A DNA stretch of 48,615 nucleotides. Source: Actinomycetes bacterium (GTDB taxonomy: Bacteria; Actinomycetota; Actinomycetes; Mycobacteriales; Mycobacteriaceae). The translations under genes and the position numbers were made by a program. The stretch lies in contig JAHZJB010000036.1 of the NCBI GenBank assembly GCA_022601135.1, positions 1 to 48,615 on the forward strand. The letters are read 5' to 3'. Positions within the stretch are counted from its first letter, which is position 1, and the number at the start of each line of letters is the position of its first letter. The notes under the pieces are model-generated. The model saw nothing but the letters and a program-made list of their open reading frames with translations. It searched no databases and was not told the DNA's origin. Of the stretch, positions 8,209-17,823 are shown one piece after another.

Positions 8209-8574
8209 ATGAACCGTCAACGCCGTGCGGTAGCGGTGACGATGGCCGCTGTCGGCTTGTCGATGTTCGCCGGCGCGGCGTGGGCTCATGCCGACCCCTC
8301 TGACGTCCCCAACACCCGCGACGAGCGGTTCACTGAAGCGGTGGACTCCCTGGGTATCGATGTTGCACCCGACACCGATCTGCCCGCGGTGGGCCAACAG
8401 GTCTGCGACATGATGACCAAAGGGGTGGTCGGCAATGTCAATCCGGTTCCTGCGGTGCGCGGCGTGGTGACCACCTTGGCGAACAGCGGTATGGAGCGTG
8501 AGCAGGCGGTGGGCCTGATGCAGGCCTCGGTGGCCATCTACTGTCCGCAGCTCGCGCGGTTCGCCGGCCGCTAG
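8209..8574 (+). CDS. Secreted DUF732-family protein
   Basis: Small protein of 121 residues with a cleavable-looking signal peptide (RRAVAVTMAAVGLSMFAGAAWAHA, cleavage near residue 27) and a mature region of about 94 residues. The pattern FTEAVDSLGI...GQQVCDMM...QASVAIYCPQL, with two Cys likely forming a disulfide, matches the DUF732 family that is common in mycobacteria. GGAG lies 7-11 nt upstream of the ATG. It follows the ribosomal operon on the same strand. Function is not known for this family. Confidence 0.8.
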   Translation: MNRQRRAVAVTMAAVGLSMFAGAAWAHADPSDVPNTRDERFTEAVDSLGIDVAPDTDLPAVGQQVCDMMTKGVVGNVNPVPAVRGVVTTLANSGMEREQAVGLMQASVAIYCPQLARFAGR

Positions 8575-8598
8575 GCGGGCCCGCAGGCTCGACACGCT

Positions 8599-9429
8599 TT
8601 AGGCGGGCAACACCATGGCGGTCAGCACCGCTGCAAGGTAGGCCAGGAAAAGCCAGAACTGCGCGGTTTCGGGCATGCGGTGCGAGATGCGCACCCCGAG
8701 CGGCGAACCCAGCAGAGCGCCCGCGGTCATTCCGGCGAAGGCCGGCAGATAGAGAAACCCGATTGCGGCGGCGGGAAGTCCGGTGGCGCCCAATCCTCCG
8801 AGCAGGTAGCCGGCACCGGCACCGATCCCGATCACCGCGGACAGTCCGGCCGCAATGGCAGACGCGCTCTGGATGCGGTAGCCCGCCGATTGTAGATACG
8901 GCACCGTGATGATGGCCGCGCCCGCGCCCAGCAGTGCACCGGTCAGGCCGGTGGTGACGCCGGTAGCTAGCCGGCTGGCGCGGGATGGCATGGCGGGCGC
9001 GGAGGTCTGGTCGGTGGCCTTCGCATCCTTCGAGCGTCGGTAGTGGCGGTGCAGTGCCCGAGCGATCATGTAGGCGACGAAGCCGATGAAGAACACCCGC
9101 AGGACGGACCCCGGCAGAACACCGCCGGCGAAAGCGCCGATCGCTGTCCCGAGCACGACCGGCGGCAGCAGGTGCCAGAACAGCGGCCAGTCGAGGTCTC
9201 CGTGTCGGCTGCGCAGGTAGGTCGTGTACAGCGCCGTGAAGAACATCACCGCGAGCGAGGTCCCGATCGCCAGGTGCATCACATGTTCAGGCACCACGCC
9301 CTGGATCGGCAGCGCCACTGCGAGCGCCGGCACGATGGTCAGGCCACCGCCGAGCCCGAACAAGCCGGAAACCAGCCCGGCGGCAATGCCCGCGAGCAGA
9401 TAGACGAGGTAGATCCCCAGGCCGGTCAC
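8599..9429 (-). CDS. TauE/SafE family membrane permease
   Basis: Integral membrane protein of about 276 residues, nearly all hydrophobic helices. The N-terminal GLVSGLFGLGGGLTIVPAL and the internal GLTGALLGAGAAIITVPYL are the duplicated glycine-rich repeats of the TauE/SafE (DUF81) family, whose characterised members export sulfite or organosulfonates. I place the start at the GTG at 9429, which puts the first membrane helix at the terminus; an in-frame ATG at 9462 would add 11 residues. A link to the sulfatase pair 5 kb away is only a guess. It is divergent from sppA across a gap with repeated operator-like boxes. Confidence 0.85.
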   Translation of the reverse strand: MTGLGIYLVYLLAGIAAGLVSGLFGLGGGLTIVPALAVALPIQGVVPEHVMHLAIGTSLAVMFFTALYTTYLRSRHGDLDWPLFWHLLPPVVLGTAIGAFAGGVLPGSVLRVFFIGFVAYMIARALHRHYRRSKDAKATDQTSAPAMPSRASRLATGVTTGLTGALLGAGAAIITVPYLQSAGYRIQSASAIAAGLSAVIGIGAGAGYLLGGLGATGLPAAAIGFLYLPAFAGMTAGALLGSPLGVRISHRMPETAQFWLFLAYLAAVLTAMVLPA

Positions 9430-9445
9430 CGGGCAATACTCTCGG

Positions 9446-9502
9446 ATCGGACCGCGATGCACGGGGGTATCGGTCCGAATGGGGCCAGCAGCGGTCCGAA
9501 TG
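9446..9502. promoter_or_regulatory. Three CGGTCCGA-type boxes in the permease-sppA gap
   Basis: CGGTCCGAATG occurs at 9471-9481 and 9492-9502, with starts 21 bp apart (two helical turns), and an inverted copy TCGGACCG at 9447-9454. The sppA -10-like TAGGCT (9518-9523) follows 15 bp after the last box, so a bound protein would overlap its -35 region. The boxes look like operators shared by the divergent genes; the factor is unknown. Confidence 0.45.
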
Positions 9503-9530
9503 CCCGTCAGCCCCGGATAGGCTTGCGTTC

Positions 9531-11306
9531 ATGTTCTCTTTCCTGCCGGCCGTTCCCGGCGTCGACGGCGTACGGGCGCTGGCCCGACGGGCGGACACCG
9601 CCCGACACCACGGCATTCCCGACGGGTGCATACTCGAGCTCGATCTCCAGTCGGCACCCGCGGAGACGGGTGGGTTCGACCCTCTGGCGCTGATCAACGC
9701 CGCGGCTAAGCCATTGCTGCTACGGGAGGCTGTCGAGGCCATCCATCGCGCCGCCGAGGATCCGCGGGTTGCGGGTCTGATCGCACGCATTCAGATTCCG
9801 GCCGCCTCACCCGGGCCGATTCAGGAGCTGCGCGAGGCGATCGTGGCGTTCTCGGCCCGCAAGCCGTCCGTCGCGTGGGCCGAGACCTATCCCGGCACGC
9901 TGTCCTACTACCTGGCCTCCGGTTTCGGCGAGGTGTGGATGCAGCCGTCGGGCACCCTCGGGCTGGTGGGTTTCGCCACCAAAGCGCTCTTCCTGCGCGA
10001 CGCACTGGACAAGGCCGGGGTCGAGGCGCAGTTCGTGGCGCGCGGGGAGTACAAGTCGGCGGCAAACGTTTTCACTCAGGACAGTTACACCGACGCCCAT
10101 CGTGAGGCCGACGGCCGACTCGTCGAGAGCCTGCACGCACAGGTGTGGGAGGCAGTGTCGGCTGCTCGGGGAATCGAACCGGCCACGTTGGACGGGCTGG
10201 CGGACAAGGCGCCGCTGCGGCGTGACGAGGCGCTGGCCGGCGGGCTGATCGATCGCGTCGGGTTCCGCGACGAGGCCTACGCGCGAATCGCCGGATTGAG
10301 TGCGCCGGGCTCGGAGTCCGACATCGACGACGCCGACGGCGAGGACGCTCCACCGAGGTTGTTCCTGGCGCGCTATGCCAGGGCCAAGCGGCCGTCGGTG
10401 CCTGTGCCGGGGCTCAAGAAGCGGCCGACGATAGCCGTCGTCACCCTGGCCGGTCCGATCGTGAGCGGACGCGGTCGGCAGATGTCGCCGTGGGGATCCC
10501 CGACTGCCGGGGGTGACACCATCGCGGCGGCGCTTCGCGAGGCCGCTGCCGACAAAGACGTCGACGCGATCGTTCTTCGGGTGGACAGCCCCGGCGGGTC
10601 GGTGACCGGATCGGAGACCGTGTGGCGGGAGGTCGTCCGTGCCCGAGCGGCGGGCAAGCCGGTGGTGGCGTCCATGGGCGCGGTCGCGGCCTCCGGGGGC
10701 TACTACGTTTCGATGGCCGCCGATGAGATCGTCGCCAACCCCGGAACCATCACCGGTTCGATCGGCGTGGTCACGGGCAAGCTGGTGGCCGCCGAGCTCA
10801 AGGGGCGCCTGGGCGTCGGATCCGACGGTGTGCGAACCCATGCCAACGCCGACGCGTGGTCGGTCAACGCGCCGTTCACCGCCGAGCAGCAGGCTCTGGT
10901 CGAGGCGGAGGCGGACCTGTTCTACACGGACTTCGTCGAGCGGGTGGCCGAGGGCCGGAAGCTGAGCGTCGAGGAGGTCGATGGGGTCGCCCGGGGCCGG
11001 GTGTGGACGGGGGCCGATGCGGCTGAGCGTGGTCTCGTTGACGAGCTGGGCGGTCTGCGCACCGCGATCCGGCGGGCCAAGGTTCTTGCCGGGGCCGACC
11101 CGGACGACAAGGTGACAGTCAGGAATCTGCCGGGCTCGTCTCTGCGGGACATGTTGTGGCCCAGGGCTTCGTCGCAGCCCGCTGCCGCCTCACTGCCCGA
11201 CGCGGTGGGTGCGGTGGCGGTGGAAGCGGCGGCCGGGATCATCGGCGGCACCCAGCGATCGTTGAGCGGGGCCAACGCGCTGTGGCTAGGGGAGTGGCGG
11301 TTCTAG
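9531..11306 (+). CDS. sppA: Signal peptide peptidase SppA, 67-kDa type (protease IV)
   Basis: Serine protease of 591 residues with two tandem S49 domains. The catalytic Ser388 lies in GAVAASGGYYVSMAADEI of the C-terminal domain and the general-base Lys175 in ARGEYKSAANVF of the N-terminal domain, the split Ser-Lys dyad of the long SppA form. It degrades cleaved signal peptides in or at the membrane. No obvious membrane anchor is seen at the N-terminus. Size and position match M. tuberculosis Rv0724 next to methyltransferase genes. The -10-like TAGGCT at 9518-9523 would give a transcript with almost no leader. Confidence 0.92.
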   Translation: MFSFLPAVPGVDGVRALARRADTARHHGIPDGCILELDLQSAPAETGGFDPLALINAAAKPLLLREAVEAIHRAAEDPRVAGLIARIQIPAASPGPIQELREAIVAFSARKPSVAWAETYPGTLSYYLASGFGEVWMQPSGTLGLVGFATKALFLRDALDKAGVEAQFVARGEYKSAANVFTQDSYTDAHREADGRLVESLHAQVWEAVSAARGIEPATLDGLADKAPLRRDEALAGGLIDRVGFRDEAYARIAGLSAPGSESDIDDADGEDAPPRLFLARYARAKRPSVPVPGLKKRPTIAVVTLAGPIVSGRGRQMSPWGSPTAGGDTIAAALREAAADKDVDAIVLRVDSPGGSVTGSETVWREVVRARAAGKPVVASMGAVAASGGYYVSMAADEIVANPGTITGSIGVVTGKLVAAELKGRLGVGSDGVRTHANADAWSVNAPFTAEQQALVEAEADLFYTDFVERVAEGRKLSVEEVDGVARGRVWTGADAAERGLVDELGGLRTAIRRAKVLAGADPDDKVTVRNLPGSSLRDMLWPRASSQPAAASLPDAVGAVAVEAAAGIIGGTQRSLSGANALWLGEWRF

Positions 11307-11310
11307 AAAC

Positions 11311-12228
11311 TCAACCGGCCGGCATCCGTGCGCTGACGTAGACGATCTCGCCGAGTACGTCGTCGCCCTCCGCCGTGGGCGCGGGTATGCCGAATTTCTC
11401 GAAAAGCTCGTCCCGGGGTGAACCCGAGACCTGCCAACCGCTTTCGCTGAGGTATTCCATCACGTGGCTGCGCTGGCCCGCGTAGACCAGCGACGGCATA
11501 TCGATGTCGAGCCCGTGTTCGGCCAGCGGCGCCGACATCTCGCGAGCCTTCTCGGCATCGAAATCGATAATGCCCGGCGCGTATTCGGTGCCGATCGCGC
11601 TGCCCGCAGCCGAGTGCCGGGTGATCAGATCGAACAGCCGGTCCTGGGCATCCGGAGGCAGGTAAATCAACAGCCCCTCGACCAACCAGGCCGTCGGTTG
11701 CGACGGGTCGAATCCCGCTGCCTGCAGCGCCGTTGGCCAATCTTCGCGTAAATCTATCGACACCGTCCGGCGAGTCGCGGCCGGTTTGGCGCCGAGCTCG
11801 TCCAGGGTCTTGGACTTGAAAGCGATCACGTCGGGTTGGTCGATCTCGTAGACCACGGTGCCCTCGGGCCATCCCAACCGGTAGGCCCGTGCGTCCAAAC
11901 CGGAGGCCAGGATGACGACCTGCCGCACACCGGCGGCGGTGGCCGCCATCAAGTAGTCGTCGAAAAACCTAGTTCGCACGGCCATCGAATCGATCATCGA
12001 CTGCGTGCGCTCGGGCGAGTTGCCGGAAATCTGAGACAAGTCCAGCTTTCCGTCGAGCATGTCGATGAAGAAATCCAGGCCGACCGCCCGGACCAGAGGT
12101 TCGGCGAAAGGATCGTCGATCAACCCCCTCGGATCCACCGAGGCGATCGCGCGGCCCGCGGCGACCAGCGTCGCCGTGGCCCCCACACTGGACGCCAGGT
12201 CCCAGCTGTCACTCTCGCTGCGGGCCAT
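11311..12228 (-). CDS. Putative SAM-dependent methyltransferase (TIGR00027 family)
   Basis: Protein of 305 residues of the actinobacterial TIGR00027 group (leucine carboxyl methyltransferase-like fold). Family hallmarks are [12 protein letters not shown] near the N-terminus, [47 protein letters not shown] (SAM-binding motif I), and YEIDQPDVI. Substrate unknown. It lies eight bases downstream of a paralogue on the same strand, so they form an operon and arose by duplication. The Met at 12228 is preferred over the adjacent Met at 12231 for spacing from GGAGA. Confidence 0.88.
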   Translation of the reverse strand: MARSESDSWDLASSVGATATLVAAGRAIASVDPRGLIDDPFAEPLVRAVGLDFFIDMLDGKLDLSQISGNSPERTQSMIDSMAVRTRFFDDYLMAATAAGVRQVVILASGLDARAYRLGWPEGTVVYEIDQPDVIAFKSKTLDELGAKPAATRRTVSIDLREDWPTALQAAGFDPSQPTAWLVEGLLIYLPPDAQDRLFDLITRHSAAGSAIGTEYAPGIIDFDAEKAREMSAPLAEHGLDIDMPSLVYAGQRSHVMEYLSESGWQVSGSPRDELFEKFGIPAPTAEGDDVLGEIVYVSARMPAG

Positions 12229-12239
12229 CATGTCGTCTC

Positions 12240-13169
12240 CTAGCGGGTCGCGGTGACATAGAGGACTGAGGCGAATCCTTCCTCGTCATCCAGGGCGTCC
12301 AGCCCGTAGCGGGTCAGCAACTCATTGGCTGTTACGGCGTCGGCTGTCCAGCCATGGTTGACCAGGTATCCGACTACTTCGGCGCGGTCGCCGAGGAACA
12401 CCAGCTCGGCGAAGTCGATGTCGAAGCCGTGGTTACGCCAGTGCTCGGTGGTGTCCTGCATGCGCTGGCGGACTTCCTCCTGATCGGTGAGCTGGGTTTG
12501 GGGTACCCCCTCGGCGGCCAGCCGACTGCCCGCGGGGCTGAGCTCGCTGACCTGGTCGAGCAGCCGGTCCTGCGCCTCGGGCGGCAGGTAACCGAGGAGG
12601 CCCTCGGCGATCCACGCGGTTGGCCGGGCGGCGTCGAAACCTGCGTCGGCCAGGGCGGCAGGCCAGTCCTGTCGCAGGTCGACGGCCACCGGCCGCAGAT
12701 CGGTGGCCGGATGCGCACCCAGACCCGCCAACGTCGCGGTCTTGAAGGTGATGACGTCGGGTTGGTCGATCTCGAACAGCGCCATGTCGTCAGGCCACGA
12801 CAATCGATACCCGCGGGCGTCGAGCCCGGAGGCCAGAATCACGGCCTGGCGGATTCCCGCGGCGGTGGCTGCTGCGAAGAACTCGTCGAAAAACCGGGTG
12901 CGGGCTGCCATCCCGTCGGCGAAGCGGCTCATGCCCACCGCGGACCCGCCGGGGGCGCCGCCGCCGTCGAGGTCGGCGGGAGTGAGCTCGCCCGTGGCCA
13001 GCCGGGTGAAGAAGTCGACGCCGACGGCGCGCACCAACGGTTCGGCGAACGGATCGTCGATCAACGCGTCCGCGGATCTGGAGGCGACGGCGCGGGCCGC
13101 GGCGACCATCGTCGCTGTCGCACCGACGCTGGAAGCCAGGTCCCACGTGTCGTCTTCGGTGCGTGCCAT
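12240..13169 (-). CDS. Putative SAM-dependent methyltransferase (TIGR00027 family), paralogue
   Basis: Second copy of 309 residues, clearly homologous end to end with its neighbour: [56 protein letters not shown] and [15 protein letters not shown] are shared. It is the first gene of the two-gene unit and is divergent from secY. M. tuberculosis has a comparable cluster beside secY (Rv0725c-Rv0731c region). Substrate unknown; such enzymes are often guessed to act in lipid or polyketide modification. Confidence 0.88.
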   Translation of the reverse strand: MARTEDDTWDLASSVGATATMVAAARAVASRSADALIDDPFAEPLVRAVGVDFFTRLATGELTPADLDGGGAPGGSAVGMSRFADGMAARTRFFDEFFAAATAAGIRQAVILASGLDARGYRLSWPDDMALFEIDQPDVITFKTATLAGLGAHPATDLRPVAVDLRQDWPAALADAGFDAARPTAWIAEGLLGYLPPEAQDRLLDQVSELSPAGSRLAAEGVPQTQLTDQEEVRQRMQDTTEHWRNHGFDIDFAELVFLGDRAEVVGYLVNHGWTADAVTANELLTRYGLDALDDEEGFASVLYVTATR

Positions 13170-13279
13170 GGCTGACCCCTGTGCGAAATCGGTCTTAGTT
13201 AGGTGAGGTAACGAGCTGGACTCCGACTCTACGCCGACCCGTTGGCCACACGGATTCGGGGCACCGAAGAGGTAACTGT

Positions 13280-13293
13280 TAGTCTCGTAGACT
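13280..13293 (+). promoter_or_regulatory. Weak promoter-like element upstream of secY
   Basis: The 262-nt gap between the divergent methyltransferase and secY contains an inverted repeat AGTCT-CGT-AGACT (13281-13293) that includes two -10-like hexamers, TAGTCT (13280-13285) and TAGACT (13288-13293). No good -35 accompanies either. It is the best candidate I can see for the secY promoter. Confidence 0.3.
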
Positions 13294-13431
13294 GTTTGAA
13301 CGCGTGACTTGCGCAGGCCGTATGCCTGCTCGTGCCGTCGCGCGCACGACTGAACGCCATATGACTAACCGCTGGTCACGCCAGCCAAAGAGCACGCCGC
13401 GATCGACAACTCGGCCGTGCAGGAGGAAAGA

Positions 13432-14769
13432 GTGCTCTCGGCTTTCATCTCTTCGCTCAGAACCCCGGACCTGCGGCGAAAGATCCTGTTCACGCTGGGT
13501 ATCGTCATCCTCTACCGGATCGGTGCCTCGGTCCCGTCCCCGGGTGTCAACTATCCGAATGTGCAGCAGTGCATCAAGCAGGTCAGCGGCGGTGAGTCGG
13601 GGCAGATCTACTCCCTGATCAACCTGTTCTCCGGCGGCGCCTTGCTGCAGCTCTCGGTGTTCGCGGTGGGCATCATGCCCTACATCACCGCGAGCATCAT
13701 CGTGCAGTTGCTGGGCGTCGTGATCCCGCGCTTCGAGCAACTGAAGAAAGAGGGGCAGGCCGGTCAGACCAAGCTGACCCAGTACACCCGCTACCTGGCG
13801 GTCTCGTTGGCACTCCTGCAGGCCACCAGCATCGTGGCGCTGGCTGCCAATGGCGGGCTGCTGCAGGGTTGCACACTCGACATCATCGAGGGTCAGGGCC
13901 AGGGGCTGAACGTCACCACCCTCGCCGTGATGGTGATCGTGATGACCGCCGGCGCGGCACTGGTCATGTGGATGGGCGAGCTCGTCACCGAGCGTGGCGT
14001 CGGCAACGGTATGTCCTTGTTGATCTTTGCCAGCATCGCCTCCGCCATCCCCGGTGAAGGCAAGAGCATTCTGGACAGCCGGGGCGGCATGGTCTTCACC
14101 ATGGTGTGCATCGCCGCGCTCGTCATCATCATCGGCGTGGTGTTCGTCGAGCAGGGCCAGCGCCGCATCCCCGTGCAGTACGCCAAACGGATGGTCGGAC
14201 GCCGTATGTATGGCGGTACCTCGACCTACCTGCCGCTGAAGGTCAATCAGGCCGGCGTCATCCCGGTCATCTTCGCGTCGTCGCTGATCTACCTTCCGCA
14301 TCTGATCACACAGCTGATCGCCAGCGGCAGTTCCAACCCGGGAACGGGGTGGTGGCAGACGTTCGTCGCCGAATACTTGACCGACCCGAGTAGCCCGGTC
14401 TACATCGCGATCTACTTCGCACTGATCATCTTCTTCACCTATTTCTACGTGTCGATCACCTTCAACCCGGACGATCGCGCGGACGAGATGAAGAAGTACG
14501 GGGGCTTCATCCCGGGTATCCGACCCGGCAAACCGACCGCCGACTATCTGCGGTTCGTCCTGTCCAGGATCACCCTGCCGGGCTCGATCTATCTGGGTGT
14601 CATCGCGGTTCTGCCCAACGTTTTCCTCCAGATCGGCAACACCGGCGCGGTGCAGAACCTGCCATTCGGCGGTACGGCCGTTTTGATCATGGTCGGCGTC
14701 GGCCTCGATACCGTGAAGCAGATCGAGAGCCAGCTGATGCAGCGCAACTATGAAGGGTTCCTCAAGTGA
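13432..14769 (+). CDS. secY: Preprotein translocase subunit SecY
   Basis: Central channel subunit of the Sec translocon, 445 residues with ten predicted membrane helices. Signature segments include [30 protein letters not shown] and, near the C-terminus, [23 protein letters not shown]. The GTG at 13432 is chosen because AGGAGG (13421-13426) is 5 nt upstream and it gives the mycobacterial start [17 protein letters not shown]. The stop overlaps the adk start (GTGA). Confidence 0.96.
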   Translation: MLSAFISSLRTPDLRRKILFTLGIVILYRIGASVPSPGVNYPNVQQCIKQVSGGESGQIYSLINLFSGGALLQLSVFAVGIMPYITASIIVQLLGVVIPRFEQLKKEGQAGQTKLTQYTRYLAVSLALLQATSIVALAANGGLLQGCTLDIIEGQGQGLNVTTLAVMVIVMTAGAALVMWMGELVTERGVGNGMSLLIFASIASAIPGEGKSILDSRGGMVFTMVCIAALVIIIGVVFVEQGQRRIPVQYAKRMVGRRMYGGTSTYLPLKVNQAGVIPVIFASSLIYLPHLITQLIASGSSNPGTGWWQTFVAEYLTDPSSPVYIAIYFALIIFFTYFYVSITFNPDDRADEMKKYGGFIPGIRPGKPTADYLRFVLSRITLPGSIYLGVIAVLPNVFLQIGNTGAVQNLPFGGTAVLIMVGVGLDTVKQIESQLMQRNYEGFLK

Positions 14770-15311
14770 GAATCGTCTTGTTGGGACCGCCCGGCGCGGG
14801 CAAGGGAACCCAGGCCCAGAAGCTGGCTGACAAGCTCGGGGTCCCGCAGGTCTCCACCGGAGACCTGTTCCGGTACAACATCAGCAACGGCACCGAACTC
14901 GGGCGGGAAGCCAAAAAATATCTCGATGCCGGCGATCTCGTTCCGGCTACGCTGACCAACGCGCTGGTCGATGACCGGTTGGAGAAGCCCGATGTGGCCG
15001 AAGGTTTCATTCTCGACGGGTACCCGCGTTCGGTCGAGCAGGCCAGGGCCCTCGACGCGATGCTGGAGAAGCGCAACCTGTCGCTGGACGCGGTGCTGGA
15101 GTTCCGGGTTCCCGAGGACGAACTCGTCTCCCGACTCAAGGGGCGCGGCCGGGCCGACGATACCGAGGACATCATCCGCAACAGGTTCAGGGTGTACCGG
15201 GACGAGACCGCGCCGCTGCTGGACCACTACGGCAGTTCGCTGATCACCGTCGACGCGGTCGGTGAACTCGATGAGGTGTTCACCCGCGCGCTGAAGGCGC
15301 TCGGCCGCTAA
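14766..15311 (+). CDS. adk: Adenylate kinase
   Basis: Enzyme of 181 residues converting ATP + AMP to 2 ADP. The P-loop [10 protein letters not shown] is at residues 7-16, the AMP-binding region has STGDLFR, and [13 protein letters not shown] and [16 protein letters not shown] follow. It is the short form without the long lid insertion, like the 181-residue M. tuberculosis enzyme. The GTG start overlaps the secY stop by four bases. Confidence 0.96.
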   Translation: MRIVLLGPPGAGKGTQAQKLADKLGVPQVSTGDLFRYNISNGTELGREAKKYLDAGDLVPATLTNALVDDRLEKPDVAEGFILDGYPRSVEQARALDAMLEKRNLSLDAVLEFRVPEDELVSRLKGRGRADDTEDIIRNRFRVYRDETAPLLDHYGSSLITVDAVGELDEVFTRALKALGR

Positions 15312-15318
15312 CACGGTC

Positions 15319-16113
15319 ATGATTTCTCTGCGCGGCCGCAAAGTGGTCGCTCAACGCAGTCCCGGTGAACTCGACGCGATGGCCGCCGCTGGTGCTCTCG
15401 TCGCTGCGGCGCTCCGGGCGGTGCGCCAGGCAGCCGCTCCCGGCGTATCCACCCTCGAGCTCGATGCGGTCGCGGAATCGGTGATCCGCGACGGCGGTGC
15501 GGTCCCGTCCTTCCTGGGCTACCACGGCTTCCCGGCCAGCATCTGCTCCTCGGTCAATGACCGCGTTGTGCACGGCATCCCGTCAGCCGACGAGAAGCTC
15601 GCGGCAGGCGACCTCGTCTCGATCGACTGCGGTGCCATCCTGGATGGCTGGCACGGTGACTCCGCACTCACCTTCGGTATCGAAGCGGTTGTCGCCGTCG
15701 ACGAAGCGCTCTCGGGTGCCACCCGGGAGTCGATGGAGGCCGGTATCGCCGCCATGGTGCCCGGTAACCGGCTGACCGATATCTCCCACGCCATCGAACT
15801 CGGCACGCGCGCTGCCGAGGCGCGCTACGGTCGCAAGTTCGGCATCGTCGCCGGATATGGCGGGCATGGGATCGGTCGGCAAATGCACATGGATCCATTC
15901 CTGCCCAACGCGGGTTCCCCCGGACGTGGGCCCCATCTGATGCCGGGTTCGGTGTTGGCGATCGAACCCATGCTCACCCTCGGCACGACGAAGACCGTTG
16001 TGCTCTCCGACGGTTGGACCGTGGCGACGTCCGATGGCTCGCGGGCCGCGCACTGGGAGCACACCGTCGCGGTCACAGACGACGGGCCCCGGATACTGAC
16101 CGCGGCAGACTGA
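15319..16113 (+). CDS. map: Methionine aminopeptidase, type I
   Basis: Metalloprotease of 264 residues removing the initiator Met from new proteins. The pita-bread fold metal ligands can be traced: Asp in SIDCGA and in HGDSALTF, His in [10 protein letters not shown], Glu in AIEPML and in WEHTVAV. It belongs to the short type Ia form, without an N-terminal extension, and corresponds to mapA (Rv0734). It follows adk by seven bases. Confidence 0.94.
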   Translation: MISLRGRKVVAQRSPGELDAMAAAGALVAAALRAVRQAAAPGVSTLELDAVAESVIRDGGAVPSFLGYHGFPASICSSVNDRVVHGIPSADEKLAAGDLVSIDCGAILDGWHGDSALTFGIEAVVAVDEALSGATRESMEAGIAAMVPGNRLTDISHAIELGTRAAEARYGRKFGIVAGYGGHGIGRQMHMDPFLPNAGSPGRGPHLMPGSVLAIEPMLTLGTTKTVVLSDGWTVATSDGSRAAHWEHTVAVTDDGPRILTAAD

Positions 16114-16114
16114 G

Positions 16115-16615
16115 GTGGCGCCGACACCCAAGCGCGACCCGATCGCGGTGGCGCGCGCCAACTGGGAGCGCTCCGGTTGGGGTGAAGTGGCCGACGGGAT
16201 GGTCGCGGTCACCTCGGTGATGCGGGCCCACCAGATTCTGCTCGCCCGCGTCGAGGCCGCGCTACGCCCCTACGACCTGAGTTTCTCGCGGTACGAGTTG
16301 CTCCGGCTGCTGGCCTTCAGCCGCACCGGTGCGCTGCCCATCACCAAAGCCTCCGACCGGCTGCAGGTGCATGTCACCAGCGTCACGCACGCCATTCGGC
16401 GGCTCGAGGCCGACGGGCTGGTGGAGCGGCTGCCGCATCCGACCGACGGCCGAACCACGCTGGTCCAGATCACCGGTCTGGGCCGTTCGACAGTCGAGGA
16501 CGCGACCGTGACGTTGAACGACGCCGTGTTCGCCGACATCGGGATGTCTGGCGAGGAGTCCCGCACGCTTGCCGAGGTAATTCAGACGCTGCGTCGCAGC
16601 GCGGGTGACTTCTAA
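16115..16615 (+). CDS. MarR family transcriptional regulator
   Basis: Protein of 166 residues with a winged helix-turn-helix. Residues ~25-140 show the MarR pattern: RVEAALRPYDLSFSRYELLRLLAFSRTGALPITKASDRLQVHVTSVTHAIRRLEADGLVERLPHPTDGRTTLVQIT, with the wing Asp-Gly-Arg. It starts with a GTG one base after the map stop, so it is probably co-transcribed with secY-adk-map. The 3' end overlaps the convergent kinase gene by four bases. Target and ligand unknown. Confidence 0.85.
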   Translation: MAPTPKRDPIAVARANWERSGWGEVADGMVAVTSVMRAHQILLARVEAALRPYDLSFSRYELLRLLAFSRTGALPITKASDRLQVHVTSVTHAIRRLEADGLVERLPHPTDGRTTLVQITGLGRSTVEDATVTLNDAVFADIGMSGEESRTLAEVIQTLRRSAGDF

Positions 16616-17823
16616 TGTGTGGCGGACGGAATCGGGATCGTCGCAGTGACCGCGGTTCCCATGCCCGGACGCGATCGGATATTGAGTCTGCCCCCGACGA
16701 TCTCGGCACGTTCAGCCATTGACAACAGGCCGTAGCCACCCATCTCGTCACCCCCCAGTGGGTGCTCCAGCGTGTCGAAACCGACTCCGTCGTCGACGAT
16801 CTCGAGCCGGGCTACCTCTCCGTGGTCGCCGTGGTCCAGCGCAAACGTCAACCGCGCACGGCCGGCCCCGGCATGTTTGACGACGTTCTGTAGACACTCC
16901 TGGGCGATGCGGTACAGCGCCAGTTCGATGTGGTCGGGCAGCCGGGTTTCGGCGAGATTCACCTCGATGGGAACTTGCGGGATCGAGCGTGCCAGGCTTG
17001 CCAGCCCGCCGGACAAACCAAGGTCGTCCAGCACGGGCGGTCGCAAACCGCTGATGGCCGCACGCGCCTCTTGCAGGGTCAGCTGAGCCAGCTCGCGTGC
17101 CCGGTCGAGTTGTTCGGTCAGCGCAACCCGATCGTCGACGGCTTGCGCGGCCGCATCGAGGTGGTAGGACAGCGTCACCAGGCGCTGCGAGATGCCGTCG
17201 TGAATGTCGGCCGCCAGCCGCCGCCGCTCGAGTTCTTGGGCCTCGATGACCTGCTCGACGAAGTTCTCATGTGCGCGTTCGCGGGAAACCAGTTGTCGGT
17301 GCAGGCGGGCCTGGTGCATGGCGCCGGCGATCAGCCGCCCGATGACCAACAGCAGCTCAACGTCGCGATCTTCGAAATCGCGCTGGGCTACCGTATGCAC
17401 GTTGAGCACCCCGACCAGCCCGCCGGGGGCGGTCTCCATGGGTACCGACACCATCGAGGTGAAGTCCCGGCCACGCAGCGATTCGAAGGGCAGATATCGC
17501 GGGTCGGATTCTTTGTCGCGAGTGATCACGACCGGTTCCCGATGGCTGGCCACCCAACCTGAGATGCCCTGTCCCAGCGGCAGCCTGATCTTCCCGACCT
17601 CGGCATCGAACGGCGGTGTCGCTCCGGCAAGGGTCAGTGACCGTTCGGTGTCGTCGAGCACGTGGACGAAGCACACGTCGCTGTCGGTGGCCGCGGTGAT
17701 GATCCGCGCCGCAGCAGCAGCCAGCGGTTCGACGCCGGGACCGCCGGAGGCGGCCCTGATGAGCTCCCGTAGCAGGGTCAGTTCACGATCGGCGGCCAGC
17801 AACGGTCGCGATGACGTGCTCAT
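16612..17823 (-). CDS. GAF-domain sensor histidine kinase (NarL-partner type)
   Basis: Cytosolic kinase of 403 residues. A GAF domain covers about residues 20-170, a HisKA_3 dimerisation helix contains the phosphoacceptor His208 in ERRRLAADIHDGISQRL, and the HATPase domain shows the N-box RIAQECLQNVVKHAGA and the G-boxes DDGVGFD and GGYGLLSMAERA. No membrane segments are present, so it senses an internal or diffusible signal. Its ATG overlaps the stop of the response regulator gene (ATGA), giving a coupled pair. It is of the DevS/NarX type in architecture but has only one GAF domain. Confidence 0.9.
   Translation of the reverse strand: MSTSSRPLLAADRELTLLRELIRAASGGPGVEPLAAAAARIITAATDSDVCFVHVLDDTERSLTLAGATPPFDAEVGKIRLPLGQGISGWVASHREPVVITRDKESDPRYLPFESLRGRDFTSMVSVPMETAPGGLVGVLNVHTVAQRDFEDRDVELLLVIGRLIAGAMHQARLHRQLVSRERAHENFVEQVIEAQELERRRLAADIHDGISQRLVTLSYHLDAAAQAVDDRVALTEQLDRARELAQLTLQEARAAISGLRPPVLDDLGLSGGLASLARSIPQVPIEVNLAETRLPDHIELALYRIAQECLQNVVKHAGAGRARLTFALDHGDHGEVARLEIVDDGVGFDTLEHPLGGDEMGGYGLLSMAERAEIVGGRLNIRSRPGMGTAVTATIPIPSATH

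Noticed and set aside
13193..13213. Iron-box (IdeR)-like TTAGGTGAGGTAAC near the divergent methyltransferase and secY
   Set aside because: Only the first half fits the 19-bp consensus; the second half does not form the palindrome.
13279..14301. Minus-strand open frame opposite secY, rich in His and Asp
   Set aside because: It is the complement of membrane-protein codons; no start signal or homology.
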